The translations under genes and the position numbers were made by a program. Shown one piece after another: positions 26,571 through 38,430 of a DNA stretch of 64,000 bases (its first letter is position 1; the number at the start of each line of letters is the position of its first letter). This DNA comes from an uncultured Bacilli bacterium. GTDB taxonomy: Bacteria > Bacillota_I > Bacilli_A > RF39 > UBA660. The notes below the pieces were generated by a model. That model saw only the letters and a list, made by a program, of their open reading frames with translations. It did no database searches and was not told where the DNA came from. The stretch covers positions 20,788 through 84,787 of the forward strand of contig CANQID010000003.1 of assembly GCA_947623925.1 (NCBI GenBank), written 5' to 3'.

Positions 26571-29002
26571 TCTAATTCATCATCGTGATTTTTATCAACA
26601 GTAGCAACAGTTGTTACTTTTTGATTATCTTTTAAATTAATCAATTTAACACCTTGTGCTACTCTTCCTGACACAGATACTTGTTCTAGAGGTAATCTAA
26701 TAATAATTCCATTATCTGTTATTATCATTAAATCTTCATTTCCATCAACACATTTAAATGAAACAATATTTCCATTTTTTTCTGTAATATTTAATGCTTT
26801 AACCCCTTTACTTCCTCTGTGTGTTATTCTATATTCTTCAACACTAGTTCTTTTTCCATAACCATTTTCTGTTACTACCAAGACTTGTTGATTCTTATTT
26901 GCAATTTCACAACCTACACATATTCCATTTCCTACATCTATTCCTCTAACTCCGGAAGCAGTTCTATCCATAACTCTTATTTCATTTTCATCAAATCTGA
27001 TCATTCTTCCATTAGATGATCCTATAAGAATTTCTTTTTCACCATCAGTTTTTCTTGCAAATAATAAATTATCATTTTCCTTTAAAGTTATAGCTATCTT
27101 TCCGTTTTTTCTTATATTATCAAATTTTGAAATTCTTGTTCTCTTAACTAAACCACTTTGTGTACAAAATACAATATATTCATTTTTATCATCTTTTTCA
27201 ATACACAACATTGAAGTAACAAGTTCTTCTTTTTCAATTGGTAACAAGTTGATAATAGGTAATCCCTTAGACTGTCTACTGTATTCTGGTATCTCATAAC
27301 CTTTAATTCTATATACCTTACCTTTATTTGTAAAGAATAATATGTAATCATGAGTTTTCATTGGTATTAAATATTTAGCAAAGTCTTCTTCATTAGTTGC
27401 CATACCTTTTATTCCAACTCCACCTCTATTCTGAGTTTTATATGTTTGACTATTTACTCTTTTAATATATCCTTTATCCGTTAATGTTACTATTATATTT
27501 TCTTCTGGTATTAATGATTCATCTTCAATATAATCAATAGAAGTCATATCTATACTTGTTTTTCTTTCATCTGAATATTTATTTTTTATTTCTGTTAATT
27601 CTGCTTTAATCAAATCTAAAACCTTTTGTTCACTAGATAAAATAGATTTTAATTCTTCTATTAACTTCAACAAATCTGCTAACTCGGATTCTATTTTATC
27701 TCTTTCTAATCCCGTTAATCTACGTAACTTTAACTCTAAAATGCTATCTGCTTGAATTTCAGTAAATGAAAATCTAGCAATTAATTTTTCCTTTGCTTCT
27801 ACATCACTTTTTGCGCCCTTTATTATTTTAATTACTTCATCTATATTATCAAGAGCAATCTTATAACCTTCTAAAATATGTACTCTTTTTTCTGCTTTAT
27901 CTAAATCAAATTTTGTCCTTCTTATAATTATTTCTCTTTGATAATCAATATATTTAGAAATTATATCTTTTAATGGTAATGTTTTAGGAACACCATTATC
28001 AAGCATTAAAAATATAATTCCGTAATTTGTTTGAAAAGCAGTATGCTTATATAAATTATTCAATACAACTTGAGGATTAGCATCTTTTTTAAGAGTTATT
28101 GTAATTTTTACGCCATCTTTTAAATCAGTATGATAATCTGATATTCCATCTATTGTTTTTGTATGTACTAATTCTGCTACTTTATTTTTTAATTCCAATG
28201 TATTTATGCCATATGGTACTTCATTTATAACAATATAATTTTTTCCATTTTTTTCTTCTATCGTAGCTCTACTACGTATTGTTATTGTTCCTCTTCCTGT
28301 TTCGTAAGCTTTTCTAATACCTGAATTACCTAAAATTATGCCACCTGTTGGAAAATCTGGACCTTTTATATACTGCATCAATCCTAATGTATCTATATCA
28401 GGGTTATCTATATATGCAATACAACCATCGATTACCTCACCTAAATTATGTGGCGGTATATTAGTTGCCATACCTACAGCAATACCCATTGTACCATTTA
28501 CCAAAATGTTTGGAAATTTTGATGGTAAAACTGCAGGTTCTTTTTCAGATTCATCAAAATTAGGTGTAAAATCTACTGTATCTTTATTTATATCTCTTAA
28601 TAATTCAAGTGATATTTTTGATAATCTTGATTCTGTATAACGCATTGCAGCTGCGCCATAACCTTCAATATTACCAAAATTTCCGTGCCCATCTACCAAT
28701 GTATATCTATAACTAAAATCTTGAGCCATCCTTACCATTGCTTCATATATACTAGAATCTCCATGTGGATGGTATTTTCCCATTACATCTCCAACTATTC
28801 TAGCACTTTTTTTATGAGGTTTATCTGGTGTATATCCTGATTCGTACATTGACCATAAAATTCTACGATGAACAGGTTTTAAACCATCTCTTAAGTCTGG
28901 TAATGCTCTTGATACAATTACACTCATTGAATATTCTAGAAAAGATGTTTCTATTTCATTTACTATGTTGTTTTCCTGTTTTCTATCTCTACTATGATCC
29001 AT
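26558..29002 (-). CDS. gyrA: DNA gyrase subunit A
   Basis: 814 aa. Breakage-reunion domain with the active-site Tyr in AAAMRYTE and the QRDR region [15 protein letters not shown] (Ser at the usual fluoroquinolone position). The C-terminal beta-pinwheel carries the GyrA box [17 protein letters not shown] precedes the ATG. Follows gyrB by 10 bases, the classic origin-proximal pair. Acidic tail EELEEAE. Confidence 0.97.
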   Translation of the reverse strand: MDHSRDRKQENNIVNEIETSFLEYSMSVIVSRALPDLRDGLKPVHRRILWSMYESGYTPDKPHKKSARIVGDVMGKYHPHGDSSIYEAMVRMAQDFSYRYTLVDGHGNFGNIEGYGAAAMRYTESRLSKISLELLRDINKDTVDFTPNFDESEKEPAVLPSKFPNILVNGTMGIAVGMATNIPPHNLGEVIDGCIAYIDNPDIDTLGLMQYIKGPDFPTGGIILGNSGIRKAYETGRGTITIRSRATIEEKNGKNYIVINEVPYGINTLELKNKVAELVHTKTIDGISDYHTDLKDGVKITITLKKDANPQVVLNNLYKHTAFQTNYGIIFLMLDNGVPKTLPLKDIISKYIDYQREIIIRRTKFDLDKAEKRVHILEGYKIALDNIDEVIKIIKGAKSDVEAKEKLIARFSFTEIQADSILELKLRRLTGLERDKIESELADLLKLIEELKSILSSEQKVLDLIKAELTEIKNKYSDERKTSIDMTSIDYIEDESLIPEENIIVTLTDKGYIKRVNSQTYKTQNRGGVGIKGMATNEEDFAKYLIPMKTHDYILFFTNKGKVYRIKGYEIPEYSRQSKGLPIINLLPIEKEELVTSMLCIEKDDKNEYIVFCTQSGLVKRTRISKFDNIRKNGKIAITLKENDNLLFARKTDGEKEILIGSSNGRMIRFDENEIRVMDRTASGVRGIDVGNGICVGCEIANKNQQVLVVTENGYGKRTSVEEYRITHRGSKGVKALNITEKNGNIVSFKCVDGNEDLMIITDNGIIIRLPLEQVSVSGRVAQGVKLINLKDNQKVTTVATVDKNHDDELEEAE

Positions 29003-29011
29003 ATTAACCTC

Positions 29012-32048
<3,037 letters not shown>

Positions 32049-32124
32049 AACTATGCCTCTTTTCGTTATTAAATCGCCTATTTTTTAAATTTTCTAAATT
32101 TAAATACTCCTATACACACTTAAT

Positions 32125-32133
32125 ATTATACCA
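32125..32133 (-). promoter_or_regulatory. Extended -10 promoter element for recF-gyrB-gyrA
   Basis: TGGTATAAT on the minus strand, placed after the comK terminator and about 75 bases before recF; no convincing -35. Confidence 0.5.
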
Positions 32134-32148
32134 TAAATATAGACAAAA

Positions 32149-32178
32149 AAATAGCAAAAATAATATTTTTTGCTATTT
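32149..32178 (-). terminator. comK terminator
   Basis: AAATAGCAAAAA/TTTTTGCTATTT hairpin followed by TTTT just after the comK stop. Confidence 0.75.
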
Positions 32179-32189
32179 ATATAACTACT

Positions 32190-32639
32190 TTAAGATATTT
32201 TTCTCCTTTTTAATATATTTTCTAATCTTAATGCTCTAAATATTTGATTTTCAAATGAAAATATAGATAAATCAAATTCTAAATTTAATCCATTTTTAAA
32301 ATTTACTAGAACTTTATTATCTTTTTTTGAATAATCATTTATATTTTTTAATGATATCCATGAACAATTATTAAATCTAGGAGAACTTGTTGGAAAAAAT
32401 ATTATTTCATTTGTCTCTTCTATTATTATTGGAAGTTTATAACTAACCCCTAATAGATTTTTAGACCCTTCATATCTACCATTATATGAACTACCAAAAT
32501 ATTTACAACTATAATTTATTATATCAGACACACTTTTATTTATAGTTAAAATATTATTATGTTCATATATTTTAGATAAATTTTCATTTAATGGTATTAT
32601 TGCAAGTGTAGATTTGTTTATTTCATAATTAGTAATCAT
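32190..32639 (-). CDS. comK: ComK-family competence transcription factor
   Basis: 149 aa. The sequence follows B. subtilis ComK along most of its length: YEINKSTLAIIPL at the start, CKYFGSSYNGRYEG, KLPIIIEETNEIIFFPTSSP, CSWISLKNI and FENQIFRALRLENIL. ComK binds AT-rich K-boxes and turns on DNA-uptake genes. The usual protein is ~190 aa; the C-terminal ~40 residues that in B. subtilis mediate MecA/ClpC-dependent degradation are absent, so control of protein stability may differ. It occupies the dnaN-recF interval where Bacillus has the S4-domain gene yaaA. GGGAGGTG precedes the ATG. Confidence 0.88.
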   Translation of the reverse strand: MITNYEINKSTLAIIPLNENLSKIYEHNNILTINKSVSDIINYSCKYFGSSYNGRYEGSKNLLGVSYKLPIIIEETNEIIFFPTSSPRFNNCSWISLKNINDYSKKDNKVLVNFKNGLNLEFDLSIFSFENQIFRALRLENILKRRKIS

Positions 32640-32653
32640 ACTTTCACCTCCCT

Positions 32654-32684
32654 AAATCTAATTTTCCACATAAAAATTAGATTT
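32654..32684 (-). promoter_or_regulatory. 12-bp inverted repeat in the comK leader, containing a DnaA-box-like sequence
   Basis: AAATCTAATTTT and AAAATTAGATTT flank a 7-base loop directly upstream of the comK ribosome site. The top strand through arm and loop reads TTTTCCACA, the same nonamer found in oriC. It could be an RNA hairpin, a protein operator, or both. An extended -10-like TGGTATAAG lies just upstream. Confidence 0.55.
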
Positions 32685-32751
32685 CCTTTTCTTATACCAT
32701 TTTTTTCTGCAAAAAATGTTGAATTATGTTTAAATTATTTAAATTTTAAAA

Positions 32752-32784
32752 AAAAATAGTAAAAATCTTATTATTACTATTTTT
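32752..32784 (-). terminator. dnaN terminator
   Basis: AAAAATAGTAA/TTACTATTTTT hairpin followed by a T run, between dnaN and comK. Confidence 0.7.
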
Positions 32785-32794
32785 ATATTTGTTA

Positions 32795-33916
32795 TTAACC
32801 CATTCTTATAGGAACTATTAATTCTATTAAATCATCACTTTCTGGATTTTTTAATATTATTGGTTTTATTTCTCCATTAAAAAATAATTTTATTTCTTCA
32901 CAATCAAATGCTTTTAAAGCATCCATCATATATTTTGAACTAAATGCAATAGTTATATTTTCGCTTATTTTTTCTAATAAATCTATTTTTTCTGTAACAT
33001 TTCCTATTTCTGGAATATTACTAGATAAAATTATATTATCATTTTCACTTTCTAATTTTACTGTATTTTTATCATTTTCACTAGTAAGCAAACTTGCCCT
33101 ATCAATTGCACTAAAAAATTCTTGTAAATTAACTTTCATTTCTATCAAAAATTTATCAGGAATTAAAGAAGTTGTATCAATAAAAGAACCATTAATTAAT
33201 CTTGACATCATTACAATATCATTAAATTTAAATATAATTTTATTATTAAATATATGTAATTCTACATCTACACTATCATCTAATAATAAAGATTTTAATT
33301 CATTTAAATTTCTTGTAGGAATTATTATATCTATAGATTCTTCTATTTCTTTATCTAATATTATTATCTTTTTAGATAATCTATATGAATCTGTTGCTGT
33401 ACACTCCATTTTATTTTTATTAATTTTTATATTAACACCTGTTAATATTGGTCTAGATTCTTGAGTAGAAGTTGCAAAAATAGTTTGATTTATTATATTT
33501 TTTAATACTTTTGTTGGTAAAATAATAGGATTTTGATGTTCGTCTAAATCTAATTGTGGAAAATCATTTACATCATTACAATTTAATGTGAATGAAGATT
33601 TTGATGTTGTGATATATAATTTAAAATCCATTACTTCTTCTATATTAATTATTTCATTTGGTAGTTTTTTTATAATATCATATATATATCTACCTGAAAC
33701 TACTATTTCACCACATACTTCAATATTCTCTATTTTATTACTAGGTATAAATGTTTTAATAGCTATATCATTATCTGAACTCATTAAATATAATCCTTCG
33801 TTAGTAAGTTCAAATTTTATACAATTTAAGATTGGAATTAAATTTTTTGTAGAAATTCCTCTTATTACATAATTTAAATGTTCCATTAATATTGTTTGTT
33901 TAATTTTAAATTTCAT
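32795..33916 (-). CDS. dnaN: DNA polymerase III beta sliding clamp
   Basis: 373 aa. Three-domain clamp: MKFKIKQTILMEHLNYVIRG start, SSKYMMDALKAFDCEEIKLFF and C-terminal VPIRMG (the usual end is LPVR or LPIR). AAAGGAGTG precedes the ATG. It lies 135 bases after dnaA, the classic order. Confidence 0.97.
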   Translation of the reverse strand: MKFKIKQTILMEHLNYVIRGISTKNLIPILNCIKFELTNEGLYLMSSDNDIAIKTFIPSNKIENIEVCGEIVVSGRYIYDIIKKLPNEIINIEEVMDFKLYITTSKSSFTLNCNDVNDFPQLDLDEHQNPIILPTKVLKNIINQTIFATSTQESRPILTGVNIKINKNKMECTATDSYRLSKKIIILDKEIEESIDIIIPTRNLNELKSLLLDDSVDVELHIFNNKIIFKFNDIVMMSRLINGSFIDTTSLIPDKFLIEMKVNLQEFFSAIDRASLLTSENDKNTVKLESENDNIILSSNIPEIGNVTEKIDLLEKISENITIAFSSKYMMDALKAFDCEEIKLFFNGEIKPIILKNPESDDLIELIVPIRMG

Positions 33917-34053
33917 TTTAACACTCCTTTTATATTTATTTTTAATTATTATTTTTATTATTATTGTGGAAACTGTGTAAAAAGTTATTTTTCTTTTAAA
34001 ATATTACATAAATGATATATTAAAAATATGTTAAAAAATAATATTTATCCACT
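33917..34053. other. dnaA-dnaN intergenic region with DnaA-box-like sites
   Basis: Contains TGTGGAAAC (33965-33973) and TTATCCACT (34045-34053, overlapping the dnaA stop), both one or two bases from the DnaA-box consensus TTATCCACA, in very AT-rich DNA. This resembles the second box cluster of a bipartite Bacillus-type origin. Confidence 0.5.
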
Positions 34054-35407
34054 ATTTTATTTTACTTATTAATTTGTTAATTTCATTTTTAAAATTTTCA
34101 TCATTAGAGATTTCTTTTTTAATTTTATCTACAGAATGCATAACAGTTGTATGATCTTTTCCTCCAAATTCCATTCCTATTTTAGGAAGTGATTCTTCGA
34201 GTGCTATTCTACATATGTACATAGCAACTTGTCTTGGAATAGATATATTAGAGTTTCTTTTTTTACTTTTCATGTCTTCAACCGTAATATTATAATGTTC
34301 TGCTACTATTTGTTGTACTTGTTCAACTTTATTTTTCGAAATAATACTTTTAACAAAATAATCTTTTAGAGCTTCTATAGCTAAATCTAATGTTATTTCA
34401 GAACCATTCATCATAACAGCATAAGCAGAAACTCTAATAATTGCTCCTTCTAGTTTTCTTACATCAGAAGTACAATTACTTGCAATATATTCTTTAACAT
34501 CTTCTGGAAAAACTGAAGATATGTTATTTACTTCAATTTTTTTATTAATTATATCCATTCTTAAATCAAAATCTGGGGGTTCTATATCTATAGTTAATCC
34601 CCAATTAAATCTTGTTCTAAGGCGTTCTTCTAGTTTATTTAAATCATCGGGTGATCTGTCAGAAGATATTATTATTTGTTTGTTATTACAATGTAATTCA
34701 TTAAATGTATTAAAAAATTCTTGTTGTGTTTTATTTGCAATTTCTAGATATTGTATATCATCTATCATTAATACATCAATGTCCCTATATTTTTTCTTAA
34801 ATGAATCAACTTCTTCAAAGTTATTTTCATTTTTATTTTTTCTATATATATTTATAAAATCTTCGACAAATTTTTCACTTGTTACATATAAAACTTTCAT
34901 ATTTGAGTTTTTTGTTATGTAATTTCCTATAGCATGCATAAGATGAGTTTTACCAAGTCCACTTTTTCCAAATATAAACAAAGGATTATACATATATCCT
35001 GGTTTTTCTGCAACTGCTAACGAAGTAGCTTTAGCAAATTTATGTTTATTACTTTGTCCTACTACAAAATTATCAAATGTATATTTAGGATCTAGATTAG
35101 ATTCAAATGGTACTGAAGGAACCCCTATTTCATTAGTATCTATTGTAATATTATTTTTTAATTCTTCTTCTAAAACATATTCAAAATTAAAATTAGTTCC
35201 TGTTATTTCAGTAAATAATTCTACTACTAAATCATTATAATTTTCTTTCAAATGTTTTTTGTGAACAGACATAGGAACAAGTACTTTTGCGCAATTTTCA
35301 TCAAGTGAAATTAATTTCGTATCAGCAAACCATGTATCAAAATGCATTGGATTAATTTGTTCTTTCATTTTTTCTAAAAATAAATTCCATATATTATCTA
35401 TATCCAT
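34052..35407 (-). CDS. dnaA: Chromosomal replication initiator DnaA
   Basis: 451 aa. Domain I at the N-terminus (DNIWNLFLEKMKEQI), AAA+ domain with FIFGKSGLGKTHLMHAIGNY, Walker B VLMIDDIQYL and sensor LRTRFNWGL, and domain IV DNA-binding helix-turn-helix ending in GGKDHTTVMHSVDKI. I start it at the ATG at 35407, six bases after AGAGGTG, not at the GTG within that site. It lies next to the main box cluster. Confidence 0.98.
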   Translation of the reverse strand: MDIDNIWNLFLEKMKEQINPMHFDTWFADTKLISLDENCAKVLVPMSVHKKHLKENYNDLVVELFTEITGTNFNFEYVLEEELKNNITIDTNEIGVPSVPFESNLDPKYTFDNFVVGQSNKHKFAKATSLAVAEKPGYMYNPLFIFGKSGLGKTHLMHAIGNYITKNSNMKVLYVTSEKFVEDFINIYRKNKNENNFEEVDSFKKKYRDIDVLMIDDIQYLEIANKTQQEFFNTFNELHCNNKQIIISSDRSPDDLNKLEERLRTRFNWGLTIDIEPPDFDLRMDIINKKIEVNNISSVFPEDVKEYIASNCTSDVRKLEGAIIRVSAYAVMMNGSEITLDLAIEALKDYFVKSIISKNKVEQVQQIVAEHYNITVEDMKSKKRNSNISIPRQVAMYICRIALEESLPKIGMEFGGKDHTTVMHSVDKIKKEISNDENFKNEINKLISKIK

Positions 35408-35700
35408 AAAGTACACCTCTAATAATTAATTAACTATATTTTACATTAAATTTTATAAAATTTAAACAAATATAACAAAAAAAAAGAAAAAATATTTTTT
35501 CCACAAAAAAAATGTAATAAAAAAGATTGTATTTAAATATTAATTAATAGTTTTAAACATAAATGTTAAAAAAAAATTAACACATGTAAAAATATTAATA
35601 TAACTTTTCAACATAATATGTGGAAAAATAAAAAATATTATGAGATTAATATAAGAAACATGTGGAAAGAAATGTTAAAAAACAATATTATAAAAAATTA
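35408..35700. other. Chromosomal replication origin region (oriC)
   Basis: Non-coding gap between divergent dnaA (minus) and rpmH (plus), where gene orientation switches across the whole window. DnaA-box-like nonamers: TTTTCCACA at 35497-35505, TTTTCAACA at 35605-35613, TGTGGAAAA at 35619-35627 and TGTGGAAAG at 35661-35669. Long A/T runs, including a >25-bp A-rich tract near 35475-35500, could form the unwinding element. None is a perfect TTATCCACA, so box recognition may favour TTTTCCACA here. Confidence 0.85.
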
Positions 35701-35729
35701 TTGACAAAAATAGTTTTAATCTATATAAT
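35701..35729 (+). promoter_or_regulatory. Consensus promoter of rpmH
   Basis: Perfect TTGACA and perfect TATAAT with a 17-base spacer, the best SigA-type match in the window. Confidence 0.92.
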
Positions 35730-35772
35730 TATTAAAGCAAACGAAAAATTTATGAATTCAGGAGGTGGAATA

Positions 35773-35895
35773 ATGAAAAGAACATTTCAACCAAATAATA
35801 GAAAAAGAAGTAAAAAAATGGGTTTTTTAGCACGTATTAATACAAAGATGATTAGTTCAAGAAGAAGAAAAGGTCGTAAAGTACTAGCTCATTAA
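35773..35895 (+). CDS. rpmH: 50S ribosomal protein L34
   Basis: 40 aa, very basic. [20 protein letters not shown] start and [11 protein letters not shown] end. GGAGGTG lies seven bases upstream of the ATG at 35773; the longer track ORF runs back into the promoter. L34 is usually 44 aa; the GGRKVL-type segment after the ARxxTK motif is shortened by about four residues here ([14 protein letters not shown]). Confidence 0.96.
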   Translation: MKRTFQPNNRKRSKKMGFLARINTKMISSRRRKGRKVLAH

Positions 35896-35900
35896 TACAA

Positions 35901-35923
35901 CCACTGATATACAGTGGCTTTTT
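35901..35923 (+). terminator. Hairpin/terminator between rpmH and rnpA
   Basis: CCACTG/CAGTGG with a 5-base loop followed by CTTTTTATT; probably attenuates read-through so L34 exceeds RnpA. Confidence 0.75.
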
Positions 35924-35940
35924 ATTATAAAGAGGTAAAT

Positions 35941-36279
35941 ATGAAGAAGATAAATATATTACAAAAGAGTTCAGATTTTGAAAGAATAATTAAAAATAAC
36001 AAGTCATATAAATATAAAGATTATATAATATATATAGAAAAAAATGATTCTAATATTTATCATTTTGGAATATCAGTAGGTAAAAAAATAGGAAATGCGG
36101 TTACTAGAAATAAAGTTAAAAGACAAATAAAAAATATAATTGATAAAAAAAACTATCAAAAAGGATTTAATTGTATTATAATAGTTGGTAAAGGCATTAC
36201 AGAAAGAACATTTAATGAAATGGAAAATAATTTAATGAATGCTTTCAATAATTTAAATATAATAAAAGGAGAAAATTAG
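35941..36279 (+). CDS. rnpA: Ribonuclease P protein component
   Basis: 112 aa from the ATG at 35941 (AGAGGT upstream). Binds RNase P RNA to mature tRNA 5' ends. The family motif GKKIGNAVTRNKVKRQIKN (RNR-like) is clear. It directly abuts yidC. The track's longer ORF starts inside the preceding terminator. Confidence 0.96.
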   Translation: MKKINILQKSSDFERIIKNNKSYKYKDYIIYIEKNDSNIYHFGISVGKKIGNAVTRNKVKRQIKNIIDKKNYQKGFNCIIIVGKGITERTFNEMENNLMNAFNNLNIIKGEN

Positions 36280-37215
36280 ATGAAAAAAAACATAAAAAAG
36301 GTACTTGCTGTATTTCTTATATTAATTTCACTAACGGGTTGTTCAACTACTCTAGTAGATGAAAATAAACAAGTAGTAAGAAATCCAGAAACAGGACAAA
36401 ATTTAACTAAAAACATACTATGCCAACCAGAAAATGATACAGTTAGAAAATTATATGTAGATAATGGGGTAGAACTTGATAGTCTGCCAAAATGTAATGA
36501 ATATAAAATAACATCAGGTGGATATGAAGGAATATGGACTTCTATATTTGTAAAACCGATTGCATGGGTTATAATAATGCTTGGAAAACTTATTAATAAT
36601 TATGGTATAGCAATAATATTACTAACTTTAGCAATACGTCTTATATTATACCCATTAACTAAAAAAACAGCATTACAATCTGAACTTATGAAAAAAGCCC
36701 AACCAGAATTAAATAAACTAGAAAAAAAATATAAAAATAATCAGTCTCAAGAAGCAATGATGCAAAAATCACAAGAGATGATGCTTATATATAAGAAATA
36801 TAAGATAAATCCTTTATCTGGATGTATATTTGCTTTTATACAAATTCCTCTTTTCTTCGCTTTTTACGAGGCAATGAATAGAGTTCCTGCAATATTTGAA
36901 GGAAATTTAATAGGATTTCAACTTGGTACAAGCCCAATGACTGCTATAACGAATGGTAAATTTTATTATATTATTTTTGTTATTTTAGTCGTTTTAGCAA
37001 CTTATTTCTCATTTAAATTAAATAAAACTGCTTCGATAGGTGAAGATCAAGAAAAACAAATGAAAATGATGACAAATATATCTACTATATTTATAGGTAT
37101 TGCATCTTTTACGATGTCTACAGCAATAGAACTTTATTGGATATTCAATAGTGGATTTACAATTTTACAAAATATAATAGTAAAAAGGAGTAAGAAAAAT
37201 GATAATGTCATATAG
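36280..37215 (+). CDS. yidC: Membrane protein insertase YidC/SpoIIIJ (lipoprotein)
   Basis: 311 aa. Lipobox LTGC with Cys21 marks a lipid-anchored Gram-positive YidC. The extracellular N-terminal stretch (~22-85) is longer than in Bacillus SpoIIIJ and holds three further Cys. Then five membrane helices, with the conserved hydrophilic-groove Arg in LAIRLILYPLT and the cytoplasmic coiled hairpin (KKAQPELNKLEKKYKN). The ATG directly follows the rnpA TAG. Inserts membrane proteins with or without Sec. Confidence 0.95.
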   Translation: MKKNIKKVLAVFLILISLTGCSTTLVDENKQVVRNPETGQNLTKNILCQPENDTVRKLYVDNGVELDSLPKCNEYKITSGGYEGIWTSIFVKPIAWVIIMLGKLINNYGIAIILLTLAIRLILYPLTKKTALQSELMKKAQPELNKLEKKYKNNQSQEAMMQKSQEMMLIYKKYKINPLSGCIFAFIQIPLFFAFYEAMNRVPAIFEGNLIGFQLGTSPMTAITNGKFYYIIFVILVVLATYFSFKLNKTASIGEDQEKQMKMMTNISTIFIGIASFTMSTAIELYWIFNSGFTILQNIIVKRSKKNDNVI

Positions 37216-37813
37216 TTATGAAGGAAAAACAAAAGAAGAAGCAATCGAAAAATGCATAAATGATTTAAATGTAGAAGAAAATGAATTATACATAAAAGAG
37301 AATATTCAAGAAGGTGGTTTATTTAAATCAAAAAAATATCAAATAACTTGCTATAAAAAACAAGATATAATTGATTACATAAAAAAATATATTAAAAATA
37401 TTTCAGATGGTATGAAAATTGATATTAAAGCTGAAATAAAAACAATAAATGATAGTATAAATATAATTTTAGTTTCAGACAAAAATCCTATTTTAATAGG
37501 AAAAGAAGGAAAAACATTAAAATCATTAGAAATTTTATTAAGACAGTCTTTAAAAGTTCAAACTGGTATGAGTATAAAGTTAAATTTAGATATTTCAAAT
37601 TATAAAGCAAAAAAAGTAAAAAATATGCAATATCAAGTAAAACAAATAGCAAAAGATGTTTTAAAATCACATGTTGAGGCTAAATTAGATCCAATGAATT
37701 CTTATGAAAGAAGAATAGTTCATACATTAATTTCAGAATTTGATAATTTATGTACAGAAAGTGTTGGAGAAGAACCAAATAGATGTGTTGTTATAAAATA
37801 TAAAGAAGATTAG
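37199..37813 (+). CDS. jag: RNA-binding protein Jag/KhpB
   Basis: 204 aa. Jag_N domain (SYEGKTKEEAIEKCIN), KH domain with ILIGKEGKTLKSLEILL and R3H domain with MNSYERRIVHTLI. Partner of KhpA in RNA binding and cell-elongation control. Overlaps yidC by 17 bases; AAAGGAG precedes the ATG. Standard rpmH-rnpA-yidC-jag order. Confidence 0.95.
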   Translation: MIMSYSYEGKTKEEAIEKCINDLNVEENELYIKENIQEGGLFKSKKYQITCYKKQDIIDYIKKYIKNISDGMKIDIKAEIKTINDSINIILVSDKNPILIGKEGKTLKSLEILLRQSLKVQTGMSIKLNLDISNYKAKKVKNMQYQVKQIAKDVLKSHVEAKLDPMNSYERRIVHTLISEFDNLCTESVGEEPNRCVVIKYKED

Positions 37814-37825
37814 TCTTCTTTTTAT
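37804..37825 (+). terminator. Terminator after jag
   Basis: AAGAAGA/TCTTCTT hairpin across the stop codon followed by TTTTTATT. Confidence 0.75.
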
Positions 37826-37854
37826 TATAAATTGTAATATAAACATGAGTTATA

Positions 37855-37883
37855 TTTACTATAAATTAATTATATGATACAAT
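37855..37883 (+). promoter_or_regulatory. Promoter of the HD-domain gene and mnmE
   Basis: TTTACT and TACAAT with 17-base spacing and a TG extended -10. Confidence 0.6.
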
Positions 37884-37911
37884 TTATTTAATTTACAAAA
37901 GAGGAAATATT

Positions 37912-38430
37912 ATGAAATTATTATATATAGGAAAACCAAATAAACAAGAATTTTTTGAAATAATAGATGAAATACTAAATTCAGAAGAATATCAAAAAAG
38001 AAAAAAATATAAACACCATGGAGAAAAAAGCGTATATAACCATTGTTTATCAGTTTCAATGAAATCATATAAAATTGCTAAAGTAATGGGAATGGATTAT
38101 AAAAGTGCTGCTATAGGAGGACTTCTTCATGATTTTTATTATAAACCATGGCAAGACAATAAAGAAAAAACACCATTATTAAAAAAACATGGTTTTGTTC
38201 ATGCAAAAGAAGCATTAATTAATTCAAAAAAAAATTATCCACAGTATATGAATAAAAGAGTTGAAAATATAATAGTTAGACATATGTTTCCACTTAATAT
38301 AACACCACCAAGGTATATAGAAAGTTGGGTTATAACAATTGTAGATAAATATGTTTCAATGGAAATATTTAAAAAACCATCTAAGTTATTAATGTATGTA
38401 GGTATAAAAGTAGGTGAAAAAAATGAATGA
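37912..38430 (+). CDS. HD-domain phosphohydrolase, substrate unknown
   Basis: 172 aa. Metal ligands of the HD superfamily: NHCLSVS (His), GGLLHDFYY (HD pair), HAKEAL and the final Asp in ITIVDKYVS. Such domains cleave phosphodiester or phosphate bonds of nucleotides. GAGGAAA precedes the ATG. It overlaps the start of mnmE by eight bases, so the two are co-translated. Not found at this place in Bacillus; the partnership with mnmE is suggestive but unexplained. Confidence 0.82.
   Translation: MKLLYIGKPNKQEFFEIIDEILNSEEYQKRKKYKHHGEKSVYNHCLSVSMKSYKIAKVMGMDYKSAAIGGLLHDFYYKPWQDNKEKTPLLKKHGFVHAKEALINSKKNYPQYMNKRVENIIVRHMFPLNITPPRYIESWVITIVDKYVSMEIFKKPSKLLMYVGIKVGEKNE

Noticed and set aside
38235-38243. 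Perfect TTATCCACA DnaA box
   Set aside because: It lies inside the HD-domain gene as a single copy (another is at 48949 in rsmG); in isolation it is likely chance or a minor titration site.
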